This document shows, piece after piece, positions 31,769-40,233 of a stretch of DNA of 42,168 nt; position 1 is the first letter of the stretch; every line of letters starts with the position of its first letter. This stretch comes from an uncultured Collinsella sp. Lineage in GTDB: Bacteria; Actinomycetota; Coriobacteriia; Coriobacteriales; Coriobacteriaceae. Below the pieces are notes generated by a model. It did no database searches. It was not told the DNA's origin and saw nothing but the letters and a program-made list of their open reading frames with translations. The stretch covers positions 1-42,168 of the forward strand of contig USLK01000008.1 in the NCBI GenBank assembly GCA_900555555.1, read 5' to 3'. A program made the position numbers and the translations under genes.

Positions 31769-31930
31769 GGAATGAGCAAGCCCCGCTCCCCTACTAGCTT
31801 GCAGGCGACAGGGGGCGGGGCCAACGACCATGCGGCGACCCGGTGTGCCGCATGGAACCTTTCCCCCTCAGGGAAGGCGACCACCAGATTAGGGCAAGGC
31901 AATCCACCATCACGAAAGGGCAAGGCAATT
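31769..31930 (+). other. Region upstream of the integrase
   Basis: 162 bases. A hairpin formed by GCCCCGCTCCC (31780-31790) and GGGGGCGGGGC (31811-31821) follows the RhuM stop. The 13-base direct repeat AGGGCAAGGCAAT occurs at 31891-31903 and 31917-31929, the second immediately before the integrase start. The integrase frame is open back to 31772, but that part has no family resemblance. Confidence 0.5.
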
Positions 31931-33361
31931 ATGACACGTAAAGAGGAGCCGACCAAGAGGGCCGTGATATACGCCCGATTCTCGTGCTCGAAGCAGCGCG
32001 AGGCGTCAATCGAGGACCAGCTGAGGGTCTGCAACGAATGGTGCGCCCGCGAGGGCTACGAGGTGGTCAGGGAATACAGCGACTACGCCATGTCCGGACG
32101 CTCGGATGACAGGCCGCAGTTCCAGGAGATGATCGCCAACGCCGGCGAGAGCGACATCGTCCTCGTGTACATGATGGACCGCTTCTCGCGCTCCGAATAC
32201 GACGCGCCGATCTACAAGAAGGAACTTGCCAAGCACGGCGTGGAGGTCGTGAGCGCCATGGAGGCGCTGCCCGACGGCCCGGAAAAGATTCTCATAGAGA
32301 AGATCTACGAGGGGCTGGCCGCCGTCGAATCGGCAAAGACCTCGATCAGGGTGAAGCGCGGCATGGGCGGCAACGCACTCAAGTGCCTCACGAACGGCGT
32401 GAGGATATACGGCTACCGCACGGCGGAGGACGGCAGGTTCGAGATAGACCCTGACGCCGCTAAGAACGTGGCGTGGGCATACAAGATGCGCCTGAGGGGC
32501 ACGTCGGTCAACCGCATAGGCGCTTTACTTGCCGAGAGGGGCGTCAAGAACTCCACCGGCGGTCTGTGCAACTACAACATGGCACGAAAGATACTCACCG
32601 ATGAGAGGTACACGGGCGTGTACCTCTGGGACGACGTGAGGATAGACGGCGGCATGCCGCAGATCATCGACAGGGGGACCTTCATGGCTGCTCAACAGGT
32701 CAAATCAAGGAAGTGCCGCGCCGACGAGACATGGGGCGATTACGCCCTCAAGGGGAAGGCCCTGTGCGGTGAGTGCGGGAGGAGCCTGCAGGGCATTTCC
32801 GGCTACGGGTGCAAGGGCGTGAGGTACGAGTACTACTCATGCCCCACCAAGTGCCAGAAGAACATCAGGCGAGACGTGCTGGAGGGCGAGATAGTGAAGG
32901 CCCTTCGGACGATGCTCTCGGATAGAAGCACCGCCATGATGATCGCGAGGGCGCTGTGTGGGCTCCAATCACACGGAGCCTTGAACGCCGAGAAGAAGAG
33001 GGCGCAGAAGGCGCTGTCAGACGCCGAAAAAGGCCTCAAGAACTTACTTGCGGCCGTGGAGCAGGGCATCATCGTCCCGGGCACTCAGGAGCGCATACAG
33101 GAGCTTGAGGCGCAGAAGCTGAGAGCGCAAAGGGACCTTGAGAACGCCAAGGCCGAGGAGGTCGACCCCGAGGGCTTCGCCGACTTCCTCATGTACGGCG
33201 AAGAGCTTGATGACAGGAACCTTCTGAGGGCGTTCGTCTATCAGGTGATGCTCATGCCGGAGAGCGTGGTCGTGACCCTGAATTACGACGAAGAGAACGG
33301 CGAACCCGCCCGAATTAACTTCAAGCGGGTTCGAGGAAAATTAGAATGGTGCCCTGTATAG
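31931..33361 (+). CDS. Large serine recombinase (integrase)
   Basis: 476 aa from the ATG at 31931. N-terminal resolvase domain: RAVIYARFSCSKQ with the catalytic Ser, YSDYAMSGRSDDRPQF and MMDRFSRSEYDA. Recombinase domain: NGVRIYGYRTAEDG. Zinc ribbon CGECG...CPTKC (residues ~277-310) and coiled coil near 345-410. The stop codon lies inside the 3' end of tRNA-Arg(CCG). It catalyses integration and, with a directionality factor, excision. Frame upstream to 31772 is ignored. Confidence 0.9.
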   Translation: MTRKEEPTKRAVIYARFSCSKQREASIEDQLRVCNEWCAREGYEVVREYSDYAMSGRSDDRPQFQEMIANAGESDIVLVYMMDRFSRSEYDAPIYKKELAKHGVEVVSAMEALPDGPEKILIEKIYEGLAAVESAKTSIRVKRGMGGNALKCLTNGVRIYGYRTAEDGRFEIDPDAAKNVAWAYKMRLRGTSVNRIGALLAERGVKNSTGGLCNYNMARKILTDERYTGVYLWDDVRIDGGMPQIIDRGTFMAAQQVKSRKCRADETWGDYALKGKALCGECGRSLQGISGYGCKGVRYEYYSCPTKCQKNIRRDVLEGEIVKALRTMLSDRSTAMMIARALCGLQSHGALNAEKKRAQKALSDAEKGLKNLLAAVEQGIIVPGTQERIQELEAQKLRAQRDLENAKAEEVDPEGFADFLMYGEELDDRNLLRAFVYQVMLMPESVVVTLNYDEENGEPARINFKRVRGKLEWCPV

Positions 33362-33368
33362 GGTTCGA
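33327..33368. other. Candidate right attachment site region
   Basis: Contains two copies of GGGTTCGA (33327-33334 and 33361-33368), one in the integrase gene and one in the tRNA T-arm, around the junction. The integrase end and tRNA 3' end overlap at 33347-33361. The true crossover dinucleotide cannot be set without the left end. Confidence 0.4.
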
Positions 33369-33423
33369 ACCTACGGCCTTCTGCTCCGGAGGCAGACGCT
33401 CTAATCCACTGAGCTAACAGGGC
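33347..33423 (-). tRNA. tRNA-Arg (anticodon CCG), prophage insertion target
   Basis: Minus-strand cloverleaf: acceptor GCCCTGT pairs with ACAGGGC; anticodon stem TCTGC/GCAGA frames the loop CTCCGGA with anticodon CCG; T-arm contains GGTTCGAACC. CCA is encoded (33349-33347) after discriminator A. Length 77 with CCA. Reads codon CGG. The 3' terminal 15 bases coincide with the last four codons and stop of the integrase on the other strand. Confidence 0.93.
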
Positions 33424-33437
33424 GTGACACGAGAAGC

Positions 33438-33443
33438 ATTATA
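33438..33443 (-). promoter_or_regulatory. -10 box of the tRNA-Arg promoter
   Basis: TATAAT on the minus strand, in the context GGGTATAATGC, 14 bases upstream of the tRNA 5' end. The -35 is weak. Placed to give a short 5' leader removed by RNase P. Confidence 0.6.
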
Positions 33444-33581
33444 CCCAAAGTCTGCGGGATGATTCGAACTTTGTTGCAACACCGTCACAATCCGTCACCG
33501 CCGTCCCCGGCATCTAACCCATGGGGTACACTGGAAATCATCGAAAACGTACTGCTCAACGATGTACAAGGAGAGCCTTCC

Positions 33582-34595
33582 ATGATTGCCATCTTGCGCA
33601 AAAACGCCTCCGACCAGGCGGTAGACCATATTGTTTCGTGGATCGAGAAAAAGGGCCTCCAGGCCCATGTGAGCCGCGGTGAGAACGAGACCATCATCGG
33701 CCTTGTGGGCGATACCTCCAAGATCGACCCGTTCCTGCTGGAATCCATGGACGTGGTGAGCCGTGTTCAGCGCGTGTCCGAGCCCTTCAAGAAGGCCAAC
33801 CGCAAGTTTCACCCCGAGGACACCGTGGTCGAGTTCGGCAACGGCCTTAAGATCGGCGGCGGGCACTTCCAGGTCATCGCGGGCCCCTGCTCGGTCGAGG
33901 GGGACAACCTCATCCGCATCGCGCGCCGCTGCAAGCAGGCCGGCGCCACCATGCTGCGCGGAGGCGCCTACAAGCCCCGCACCTCCCCGTACGCCTACCA
34001 GGGCATGGGCGAGCTCGGCCTGGACCTGCTGTGCGAGGCCAAGGCCGAGCTCGACATGCCCATCGTGACCGAGGTCATGGACCCGCGCGACGTCCAGCTG
34101 TTCGTTGACAAGGGCATCGATGTCATGCAGATCGGCGCCCGCAACGCGCAGAACTTCAACTTGCTCAAGGAAGTCGGCAAGACCAAGACGCCCGTACTGC
34201 TCAAACGCGGTATCGCCGGCACCATCGACGAGCTGCTCATGGCCGCCGAGTACATCATGAGCGAGGGCAACGAAAACGTCATGCTGTGCGAGCGCGGCAT
34301 CCGCACCTTCGAGACCCGCACCCGCAACACCTTTGACCTCAACGCCATCCCCGTACTGCACGACCTGTCGCACCTGCCCGTAGTGGCGGACCCAAGCCAT
34401 GCCACCGGCTACACGCGCTACGTCGAGCCCATGGCGCTTGCGGCATGCGCCGCCGGCGCCGACGCCCTCGAGATCGAGGTGCACGACGACCCGAGCCACG
34501 CATGGTCCGACGGCGCCCAGGCGCTCACGCCCGACATGTTCGACCGCACCATGGAGCGCATCGACGCGATCCGCGCCGTCATCACCGAACAATAG
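33582..34595 (+). CDS. aroF: 3-deoxy-7-phosphoheptulonate (DAHP) synthase
   Basis: 337 aa from the ATG at 33582, chosen because AAGGAG lies 8 bases upstream. N-terminal ferredoxin-like domain (1-~75, ILRKNASDQAVDHIV), as in the Thermotoga/Bacillus type, linked to feedback control by aromatic amino acids. Catalytic barrel from residue 95 with FQVIAGPCSVEG (metal-binding Cys103), GGAYKPRTSPYAYQG and DPSHATGY. Condenses PEP with erythrose-4-phosphate. First gene of the operon. Confidence 0.95.
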   Translation: MIAILRKNASDQAVDHIVSWIEKKGLQAHVSRGENETIIGLVGDTSKIDPFLLESMDVVSRVQRVSEPFKKANRKFHPEDTVVEFGNGLKIGGGHFQVIAGPCSVEGDNLIRIARRCKQAGATMLRGGAYKPRTSPYAYQGMGELGLDLLCEAKAELDMPIVTEVMDPRDVQLFVDKGIDVMQIGARNAQNFNLLKEVGKTKTPVLLKRGIAGTIDELLMAAEYIMSEGNENVMLCERGIRTFETRTRNTFDLNAIPVLHDLSHLPVVADPSHATGYTRYVEPMALAACAAGADALEIEVHDDPSHAWSDGAQALTPDMFDRTMERIDAIRAVITEQ

Positions 34596-34605
34596 GCGAA
34601 GCCCC

Positions 34606-35466
34606 ATGTCCAACGCCGTCCACACCGTGGGCATCGTCGGCCTCGGCCTCATTGGAGGCAGCTTTGCGCGCGCATACGCCAAAGCGGGCTGGAGGGTGCT
34701 CGCCTGCGATACAAACGAAGCCGTCATGGATGCGGCCATGGTAGACACCGTGGCCGCTCCCCTTGTGTATGGAAACCTCTCGGAGTGCAACATCATAGTG
34801 CTCGCGGCCTATCCCGCCGGGTCGCTGGCGTGGCTCGAGCGCAACGTAAACGGCATCGGCGACGCCATAGTAATCGATACGGCGGGCATCAAGCGGGGGG
34901 TCTGCGAGCGGGCCTTCGAGCTCGCCAACCGGCATGGATTCGTCTTCTGCGGCGCGCACCCCATGGCGGGAACCGAAAACTCCGGCTATGCATACGCCCG
35001 GGCGGACCTCTTTAACGGGGCCCCTATGGTGCTCGTACCGCCGACGCTGCCCGACGCCGCGCGCCTCGAGCTCCTCGATCGCATCAACGAGCTGCTTAGG
35101 CCGCTCGGCTTCTCGCGCTTCAGCGTGACCACGGCCGATCGGCACGACCGCATCATAGCCTTCACGAGCCAGCTGCCGCACGTGGTGTCCAACGCGTTCG
35201 TCAAAAGCCCCACGGCGCAGGTCCATACCGGTTTTTCGGCCGGGAGCTACCGGGATCTCACGCGCGTGGCGCACCTCAACGCGCCCATGTGGTCGGAACT
35301 CATGATGGAAAACGGGGATTACCTGGTCGAAGAGCTTGACACCATCATCGCGAGCCTCTCCGCGTACCGCAACGCCCTGGCCGACGGCGACAGAACGGCG
35401 TTGGAGCAGCTGCTTGCCGAGGGGGACCGCATCAAACGCGAGCTGGATGATGGCCAAGGCAGGTAG
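34606..35466 (+). CDS. tyrA: Prephenate dehydrogenase
   Basis: 286 aa, 10 bases after aroF. NAD-binding GIVGLGLIGGSFARA (residues 8-22) and AHPMAGTENSG with the catalytic His region, then HDRIIAFTSQLPHVVSNAFV. No ACT domain is attached, so feedback by tyrosine would be at the catalytic domain only. Oxidatively decarboxylates prephenate to 4-hydroxyphenylpyruvate. Confidence 0.9.
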   Translation: MSNAVHTVGIVGLGLIGGSFARAYAKAGWRVLACDTNEAVMDAAMVDTVAAPLVYGNLSECNIIVLAAYPAGSLAWLERNVNGIGDAIVIDTAGIKRGVCERAFELANRHGFVFCGAHPMAGTENSGYAYARADLFNGAPMVLVPPTLPDAARLELLDRINELLRPLGFSRFSVTTADRHDRIIAFTSQLPHVVSNAFVKSPTAQVHTGFSAGSYRDLTRVAHLNAPMWSELMMENGDYLVEELDTIIASLSAYRNALADGDRTALEQLLAEGDRIKRELDDGQGR

Positions 35467-35501
35467 CCGGCGCAGATTCTAACGTATCGGAAGGGAGCAC
35501 C

Positions 35502-36593
35502 ATGTACAGCATCGACATCGACACGCCGCAGCCCTACCGCGTGCATATCGGGACCTTCTTGCTCGAACAGACCGGAGCCATCTCCCGCGAGGCGGCGGGC
35601 GGCTCCAAGGCCATCGTGGTCACCGACTCCAACGTGGCACCGCTTTATTCAATGCCCGTAAAAGAAAGCCTCGAGCAGGCCGGATACGACGTGAAGGTAT
35701 TCACGTTCACCGCCGGCGAGAAGCACAAGCGCCTGGGTGCGGTCGAAGCGATACTCGAGGCGATGGCCGCCCACCACATGACCCGCAGTGATCTTGTCGT
35801 TGCGCTGGGAGGCGGCGTGACCGGCGATATGGCGGGTTTCGCAGCGGCGACCTACATGCGCGGTTGTCCGTTCGTACAAGTCCCCACCACGCTGCTCGCC
35901 ATGGTCGATTCCTCCGTGGGCGGAAAGACCGGCGTCGACCTGGCCTGCGGCAAGAACCTGGCGGGCGCCTTCTGGCAACCGCGCGCCGTGATCGCCGATG
36001 TCGGCTGCCTGGCGACCCTCACGCCCGAGCAATTCGCCGACGGCTGCGGCGAGGTCATCAAACATGCCGCAATCGCAGATGAGTCCCTGTTTGCCGAGCT
36101 TGAGCAAACACCTCTTACCTATCAGCTCCTGCTCGATGATGTCGCACGCGTGGCGGAACTCATCGCCCGCAACATCGATATTAAACGGGTGGTAGTCGTC
36201 GCCGACGAGCGCGAGGGCGGCATCCGCAAATTGCTCAACTTCGGTCACAGCATCGGACACGCCATCGAATCGAGCACGGATTACGCCTTAGGGCATGGCG
36301 CCTGCGTTGGCCTGGGCATGGTCGCGATCGCACGCGCCGCACACAAGCTCGGGGCCTGCGACGCATCCGTACAGGAACGCATCGCGAGGGCGGTCATCGA
36401 ACACGGCCTCACCATCGCCTGCCCCGTAGACGCCCAAACCGTATTCGAGTCCGCCAGGCACGACAAAAAATGCAGCGGTGACACCATCGACCTGGTAATC
36501 CCCCATCGCATCGGGGCCTGCTCGATCGACACCGTCGCGTTGGAGGACTTCAGGCAGATTATCGAGATGGGCCTTGGCCCGCGCATGCAGTAA
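35502..36593 (+). CDS. aroB: 3-dehydroquinate synthase
   Basis: 363 aa. NAD site GGGVTGDMAGFAAATYMRG, then PTTLLAMVDSSVGGKTGVD, GCGEVIKHA and the metal-binding HSIGHAIE. Converts DAHP to 3-dehydroquinate, step two of the pathway. GGAAGGGAG precedes the start. Normal length. Confidence 0.97.
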   Translation: MYSIDIDTPQPYRVHIGTFLLEQTGAISREAAGGSKAIVVTDSNVAPLYSMPVKESLEQAGYDVKVFTFTAGEKHKRLGAVEAILEAMAAHHMTRSDLVVALGGGVTGDMAGFAAATYMRGCPFVQVPTTLLAMVDSSVGGKTGVDLACGKNLAGAFWQPRAVIADVGCLATLTPEQFADGCGEVIKHAAIADESLFAELEQTPLTYQLLLDDVARVAELIARNIDIKRVVVVADEREGGIRKLLNFGHSIGHAIESSTDYALGHGACVGLGMVAIARAAHKLGACDASVQERIARAVIEHGLTIACPVDAQTVFESARHDKKCSGDTIDLVIPHRIGACSIDTVALEDFRQIIEMGLGPRMQ

Positions 36594-36605
36594 GGAGCGA
36601 GCAGC

Positions 36606-37922
36606 ATGCTTGCACACATCGAGCCCCATGAGCTTGCCGGAACGGTCCCGGCGATCGCATCGAAATCCATGGCCCATCGCATCATCATCGCGGCCGCGCT
36701 GGCCAACGGTGTGACGCGCGTTGAATGCAACACCACCTGCGCCGACATCGAGGCGACGATACGCTGCCTCGAATCGCTTGGCACGAACATCGAGCGCGAC
36801 CCCGAGGGTTTCACGGTCCACCCGCTGCCCAAGAGCACCGAGCGCGGCATCCTCAAGGCGCTCGCCGGAAACACGCTCGACTGCGGAGAGTCGGGCTCCA
36901 CGCTGCGCTTCATGCTTCCGGTTGCCTGCGCGCTTGGAGCCGATGCCGTATTTACGGGCAGCGAGCGCCTGGGGCAGCGCCCCCTCGCCCCACTCTCCGA
37001 CGAACTCATCGCAGCGGGCTGCGACCTTGAAGGGCTTGGCGCATTCCCGCTCAAAACGAGCGGACGCATGCGCGCCGGCACGTTCCGCCTTCCCGGCAAC
37101 GTAAGCTCGCAATACATCTCGGGATTGCTTCTGGCCACCCCGGTACTTGGACAGCCCTCGCACATCGAGGTCACGGGAACCCTCGAGAGCAAACCGTATG
37201 TCGACCTTACCCTAGGGGTCCTCGATTCGTTTGGGATCAACGTAGACGTTGAGACCGGCGCCACCCCCGACGGTTTGCCGCTCACGGTATTCCACGTCCC
37301 GGCGCAGTCGTATCGCACCCCGGGCACCCTTCACGTCGAGGGCGACTGGTCGAACGCGGCCTTTTGGCTGTGCGCCGCGGCCCTGGGCACCCACCCCATC
37401 ACCGTCCGCGGCGTCGAGGCGGCCTCCTGCCAGGGAGATCGAAACATCTCGGCCGTGCTCATGCTGTTCGGCGCACGCGGCACCCGCAATGCGCGGGCGG
37501 CCACCATTCGCCCGGAACGCCTGAACGCCATCGAGCTCGACGCGCATGACATCCCCGACCTCGTCCCGGTCATAGCCGCCGTGGCAGCATGCGCCAAGGG
37601 CACCACGAGGATCACGGGATGCGCACGCCTGCGCATCAAGGAGTCCGATCGTCTGGTCACCACGGCAACCGAGCTGTCGAACTTAGGGGCACGCGTGCGC
37701 ATCGAGGGTGACGGCCTGGTGATAGAAGGCCAGCCCCGTCTGGCCGGGGGCCGCGTGAATAGCCATAACGATCACCGCATCGCCATGATGGCCGCCGTGG
37801 CGGCCGCGCGCTGCGACGGACCGGTCGAGATAGAGTGCGCTGAGGCAGTCAACAAGTCCTACCCCGATTTCTTCGAGCACTACCGCGAGTTGGGCGGCTG
37901 CGTCGAGCTGTTGGACGAATAG
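36606..37922 (+). CDS. aroA: 5-enolpyruvylshikimate-3-phosphate synthase
   Basis: 438 aa. N-terminal SKSMAHR (substrate-binding Lys/Arg, usually KSxSHR), DCGESGSTLR (PEP-site loop), and C-terminal RIKESDRL and DHRIAM. The ESGST version of the first loop differs from the GNAGTAMR of the E. coli type. Transfers enolpyruvate to shikimate-3-phosphate. AAGGAG at the start. Confidence 0.95.
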   Translation: MLAHIEPHELAGTVPAIASKSMAHRIIIAAALANGVTRVECNTTCADIEATIRCLESLGTNIERDPEGFTVHPLPKSTERGILKALAGNTLDCGESGSTLRFMLPVACALGADAVFTGSERLGQRPLAPLSDELIAAGCDLEGLGAFPLKTSGRMRAGTFRLPGNVSSQYISGLLLATPVLGQPSHIEVTGTLESKPYVDLTLGVLDSFGINVDVETGATPDGLPLTVFHVPAQSYRTPGTLHVEGDWSNAAFWLCAAALGTHPITVRGVEAASCQGDRNISAVLMLFGARGTRNARAATIRPERLNAIELDAHDIPDLVPVIAAVAACAKGTTRITGCARLRIKESDRLVTTATELSNLGARVRIEGDGLVIEGQPRLAGGRVNSHNDHRIAMMAAVAAARCDGPVEIECAEAVNKSYPDFFEHYRELGGCVELLDE

Positions 37923-37929
37923 GAGCATC

Positions 37930-39048
37930 ATGGCATCCATCTACGGCAACGTCCTGCATCTCTCCATCTTCGGGCAGTCTCACTCGCCCGCCATCGGCTG
38001 CTCGCTCGACGGCATGCCCGCGGGCATTGCCGTTGATCAGGATAAGCTGCAGCGCTTCCTCTCTCGGCGCGCACCCGGCAGGACCGACACCTCGACAACG
38101 CGCAAAGAGGCCGATGTGCCGGAGTTCATCGCGGGAATCACCGGGGGCTACACCAACGGCGCCCCTATCGCCGCGATGATACGCAACACCAACACGCGTA
38201 GCCAAGACTACGATGCGCTGCGCCGCGTTCCGCGTCCTGGCCACGCCGACTGGCCCGCACAGGTGAAGTACCGAGGATATCAGGACGTTGCCGGCGGTGG
38301 CCACTTCTCGGGACGCCTGACCGCGCCATTATGTATCGCCGGTGGTATCGCGCTGCAGGCCCTCGAGGCGCAGGGCATTCGCATCGCCGCCCACATCGCG
38401 CAGCTCGGTCCCGAGGCAATCGAAGACACACCGCTTGACCCTATGAAACCCAATAGGGTCCAACTCGTTGCGATCGCCACAAACACGCTGCCCTGCGTGA
38501 GCGCCGCTGCGGCAAGCCGCATGCACGACCGCATCATCGAGGCGAAGAACAGCCTCGATAGCGTGGGGGGCATCATCGAGTGTGCTGCCTACGGCATGCC
38601 GGCGGGCATCGGCGACCCGATGTTCGACGGCATCGAGAACCGTATCGCACGCATCGCCTTTGGCATCCCCGCCGTTAAGGGAGTTGAATTCGGCGCCGGA
38701 TTCAATGCGTCACGCAGCCTTGGCAGCACCAATAACGATGCCTACCGCATGGACGGCGGCCACGTGCAGCCGCAGACAAACAACGCCGGCGGGATACTGG
38801 GCGGTATCACCACTGGCATGCCGATCATCTGGCGCATGGCCATAAAGCCCACGCCGTCGATCGGACGGCACCAGGACAGCATCGACCTTGCCGACGGCAC
38901 GAACACGGATCTGATGGTCAAAGGCCGCCACGACCCGTGTATCGTGGCACGCGCGGTCCCGGTTGCCGAGGCCGCCTGTGCACTTGCTTTGCTCGATGCG
39001 CTCCTCGAAGACGGTGCATTCCGCCCCATCGACGAACGCCGCGCGTAA
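37930..39048 (+). CDS. aroC: Chorismate synthase
   Basis: 372 aa, 7 bases after aroA. FGQSHSPAIGC (His-flavin motif), RRAPGRTDTSTTRKE and GGHFSGRLTA, RPTPSIGRHQ-like end. FMN-dependent trans-elimination of phosphate gives chorismate. Length is normal. Confidence 0.97.
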   Translation: MASIYGNVLHLSIFGQSHSPAIGCSLDGMPAGIAVDQDKLQRFLSRRAPGRTDTSTTRKEADVPEFIAGITGGYTNGAPIAAMIRNTNTRSQDYDALRRVPRPGHADWPAQVKYRGYQDVAGGGHFSGRLTAPLCIAGGIALQALEAQGIRIAAHIAQLGPEAIEDTPLDPMKPNRVQLVAIATNTLPCVSAAAASRMHDRIIEAKNSLDSVGGIIECAAYGMPAGIGDPMFDGIENRIARIAFGIPAVKGVEFGAGFNASRSLGSTNNDAYRMDGGHVQPQTNNAGGILGGITTGMPIIWRMAIKPTPSIGRHQDSIDLADGTNTDLMVKGRHDPCIVARAVPVAEAACALALLDALLEDGAFRPIDERRA

Positions 39049-39057
39049 GGAGCGTCC

Positions 39058-40185
39058 ATGGATCTCAAGGAAACCCGCGAGCGCATCGACGCGGTTGATG
39101 CCCAAATTGTGAGCCTGTTTGCCGAGCGTATGGAACTCGCGCAGGATGTCGCCGCAAATAAAATCGCCCTGGGAAAAGCCATCCTCGACCCCGTGCGCGA
39201 ACGCGAGAAGCTCGCCGAGGTCGCAGCCCAGGCGCCCCGCGACCTGCAAGATCAAGCAATCGCCTTGTTTTCCCTGCTCATAAGCATGAACAAGGCTCGA
39301 CAGCACCAGCTTGTTCAGCGACAGCAAACCCAAAGCAAGGTCCCGGCCATGAGCACCGAGCCGTTCCCCGCAACGGCGAGCGTGGCATGCCAGGGCAGCG
39401 AGGGCGCCTATTCGCAACAAGCCGCCTGCAAGCTATTCCGCTGTCCGTCCATCAGCTACTTCGACACATTCGAGGGCGTATTCCGCGCTGTCGAGGATGG
39501 CTTTTGCTCCTATGGTGTCCTGCCCATCGAGAACTCCACCGCCGGTTCGGTCAATGCCGTGTACGACCTCATGGCTCGTCACAACTTCTCGATCGTGCGA
39601 TCCGCCCGCCTCAAAGTCTCCCATAATCTGTTGGGGCTCCCCGGAACCTCGATAGACTCGATACGCGAGGTCATCTCACACGAACAGGCCATCAACCAGT
39701 GTTCTAGCTTTATCGAGAGGCATCATCTGGCCGCAACACCCGTGCGCAACACCGCGACGGCGGCCAAAACCGTTGCCCGAAAAGAACAGCCCGGACTGGC
39801 GGCGATCGCATCGCTCGACTGCGCCGCGCTGTACGGTCTTGAGCCTTTGGCCGAGAACATCCAGGACTCGGATAGCAACTATACGCGGTTCGTGGTCATC
39901 GCCCGCGAGCCTATAATCTACCCGGGCGCCAACCGAACGTCCCTCATGCTCAAGCTTAAAAACGAGCCCGGTTCGCTCTACCGCGCACTCGAGCGCATCT
40001 TCGCCCTCGACATCAACCTGGTCAAGCTCGAGAGCCGTCCCATTCCCGGGCGCGAATTCGAGTTCCTGTTCTACTTCGACCTCGAGTGCCCGGCCGATAC
40101 ACCGGCATTTACCACGATGCTCGCCTCACTCGACGACATCTGCAACAGCTACACCTATTTCGGCACATACGCCGAGGTGCTATAG
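39058..40185 (+). CDS. pheA: Chorismate mutase/prephenate dehydratase (P-protein)
   Basis: 375 aa. Residues 1-85: AroQ-type chorismate mutase (RERIDAVDAQIVSLFAERM, ILDPVREREK). Residues ~105-285: prephenate dehydratase with FEGVFRAVEDG, LPIENSTAGSV and DSNYTRFVVI. Residues ~295-375: ACT domain with GSLYRALERIF and KLESRPIPG, giving phenylalanine feedback. Makes phenylpyruvate from chorismate. Confidence 0.95.
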   Translation: MDLKETRERIDAVDAQIVSLFAERMELAQDVAANKIALGKAILDPVREREKLAEVAAQAPRDLQDQAIALFSLLISMNKARQHQLVQRQQTQSKVPAMSTEPFPATASVACQGSEGAYSQQAACKLFRCPSISYFDTFEGVFRAVEDGFCSYGVLPIENSTAGSVNAVYDLMARHNFSIVRSARLKVSHNLLGLPGTSIDSIREVISHEQAINQCSSFIERHHLAATPVRNTATAAKTVARKEQPGLAAIASLDCAALYGLEPLAENIQDSDSNYTRFVVIAREPIIYPGANRTSLMLKLKNEPGSLYRALERIFALDINLVKLESRPIPGREFEFLFYFDLECPADTPAFTTMLASLDDICNSYTYFGTYAEVL

Positions 40186-40233
40186 ACACGTACCCGGGGC
40201 AAACGCCCCACAAGCGCAAGGAGGCGCATCAAC

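Larger units (their letters stand above)
1..33361. mobile_element. Siphovirus-type prophage, right part (left end outside window)
   Basis: A continuous set of phage modules runs from tail fibre (left) to integrase (right): tail, head, packaging, replication/recombination, immunity and integration. Early and late genes point left; the lysogeny module points right. The right boundary is placed at the serine recombinase stop codon, which lies within the 3' end of a tRNA-Arg gene; chromosomal aro genes follow. The left end, lysis genes and left attachment site are not in the window. A tape measure, tail chaperones with a frameshift and an HK97-type capsid indicate a long, non-contractile tail; no sheath gene is seen. 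Two early genes carry frame breaks at homopolymers; otherwise the visible genes look intact. Confidence 0.95.

Noticed and set aside
31772..31930. 53-aa N-terminal extension of the serine recombinase
   Set aside because: The catalytic domain starts right after the ATG at 31931; upstream sequence holds repeats and a hairpin and has no family match.
33495..34796. 433-aa leftward open frame opposite aroF and tyrA
   Set aside because: Antisense shadow in high-GC DNA; aroF and tyrA have clear family motifs and ribosome sites.
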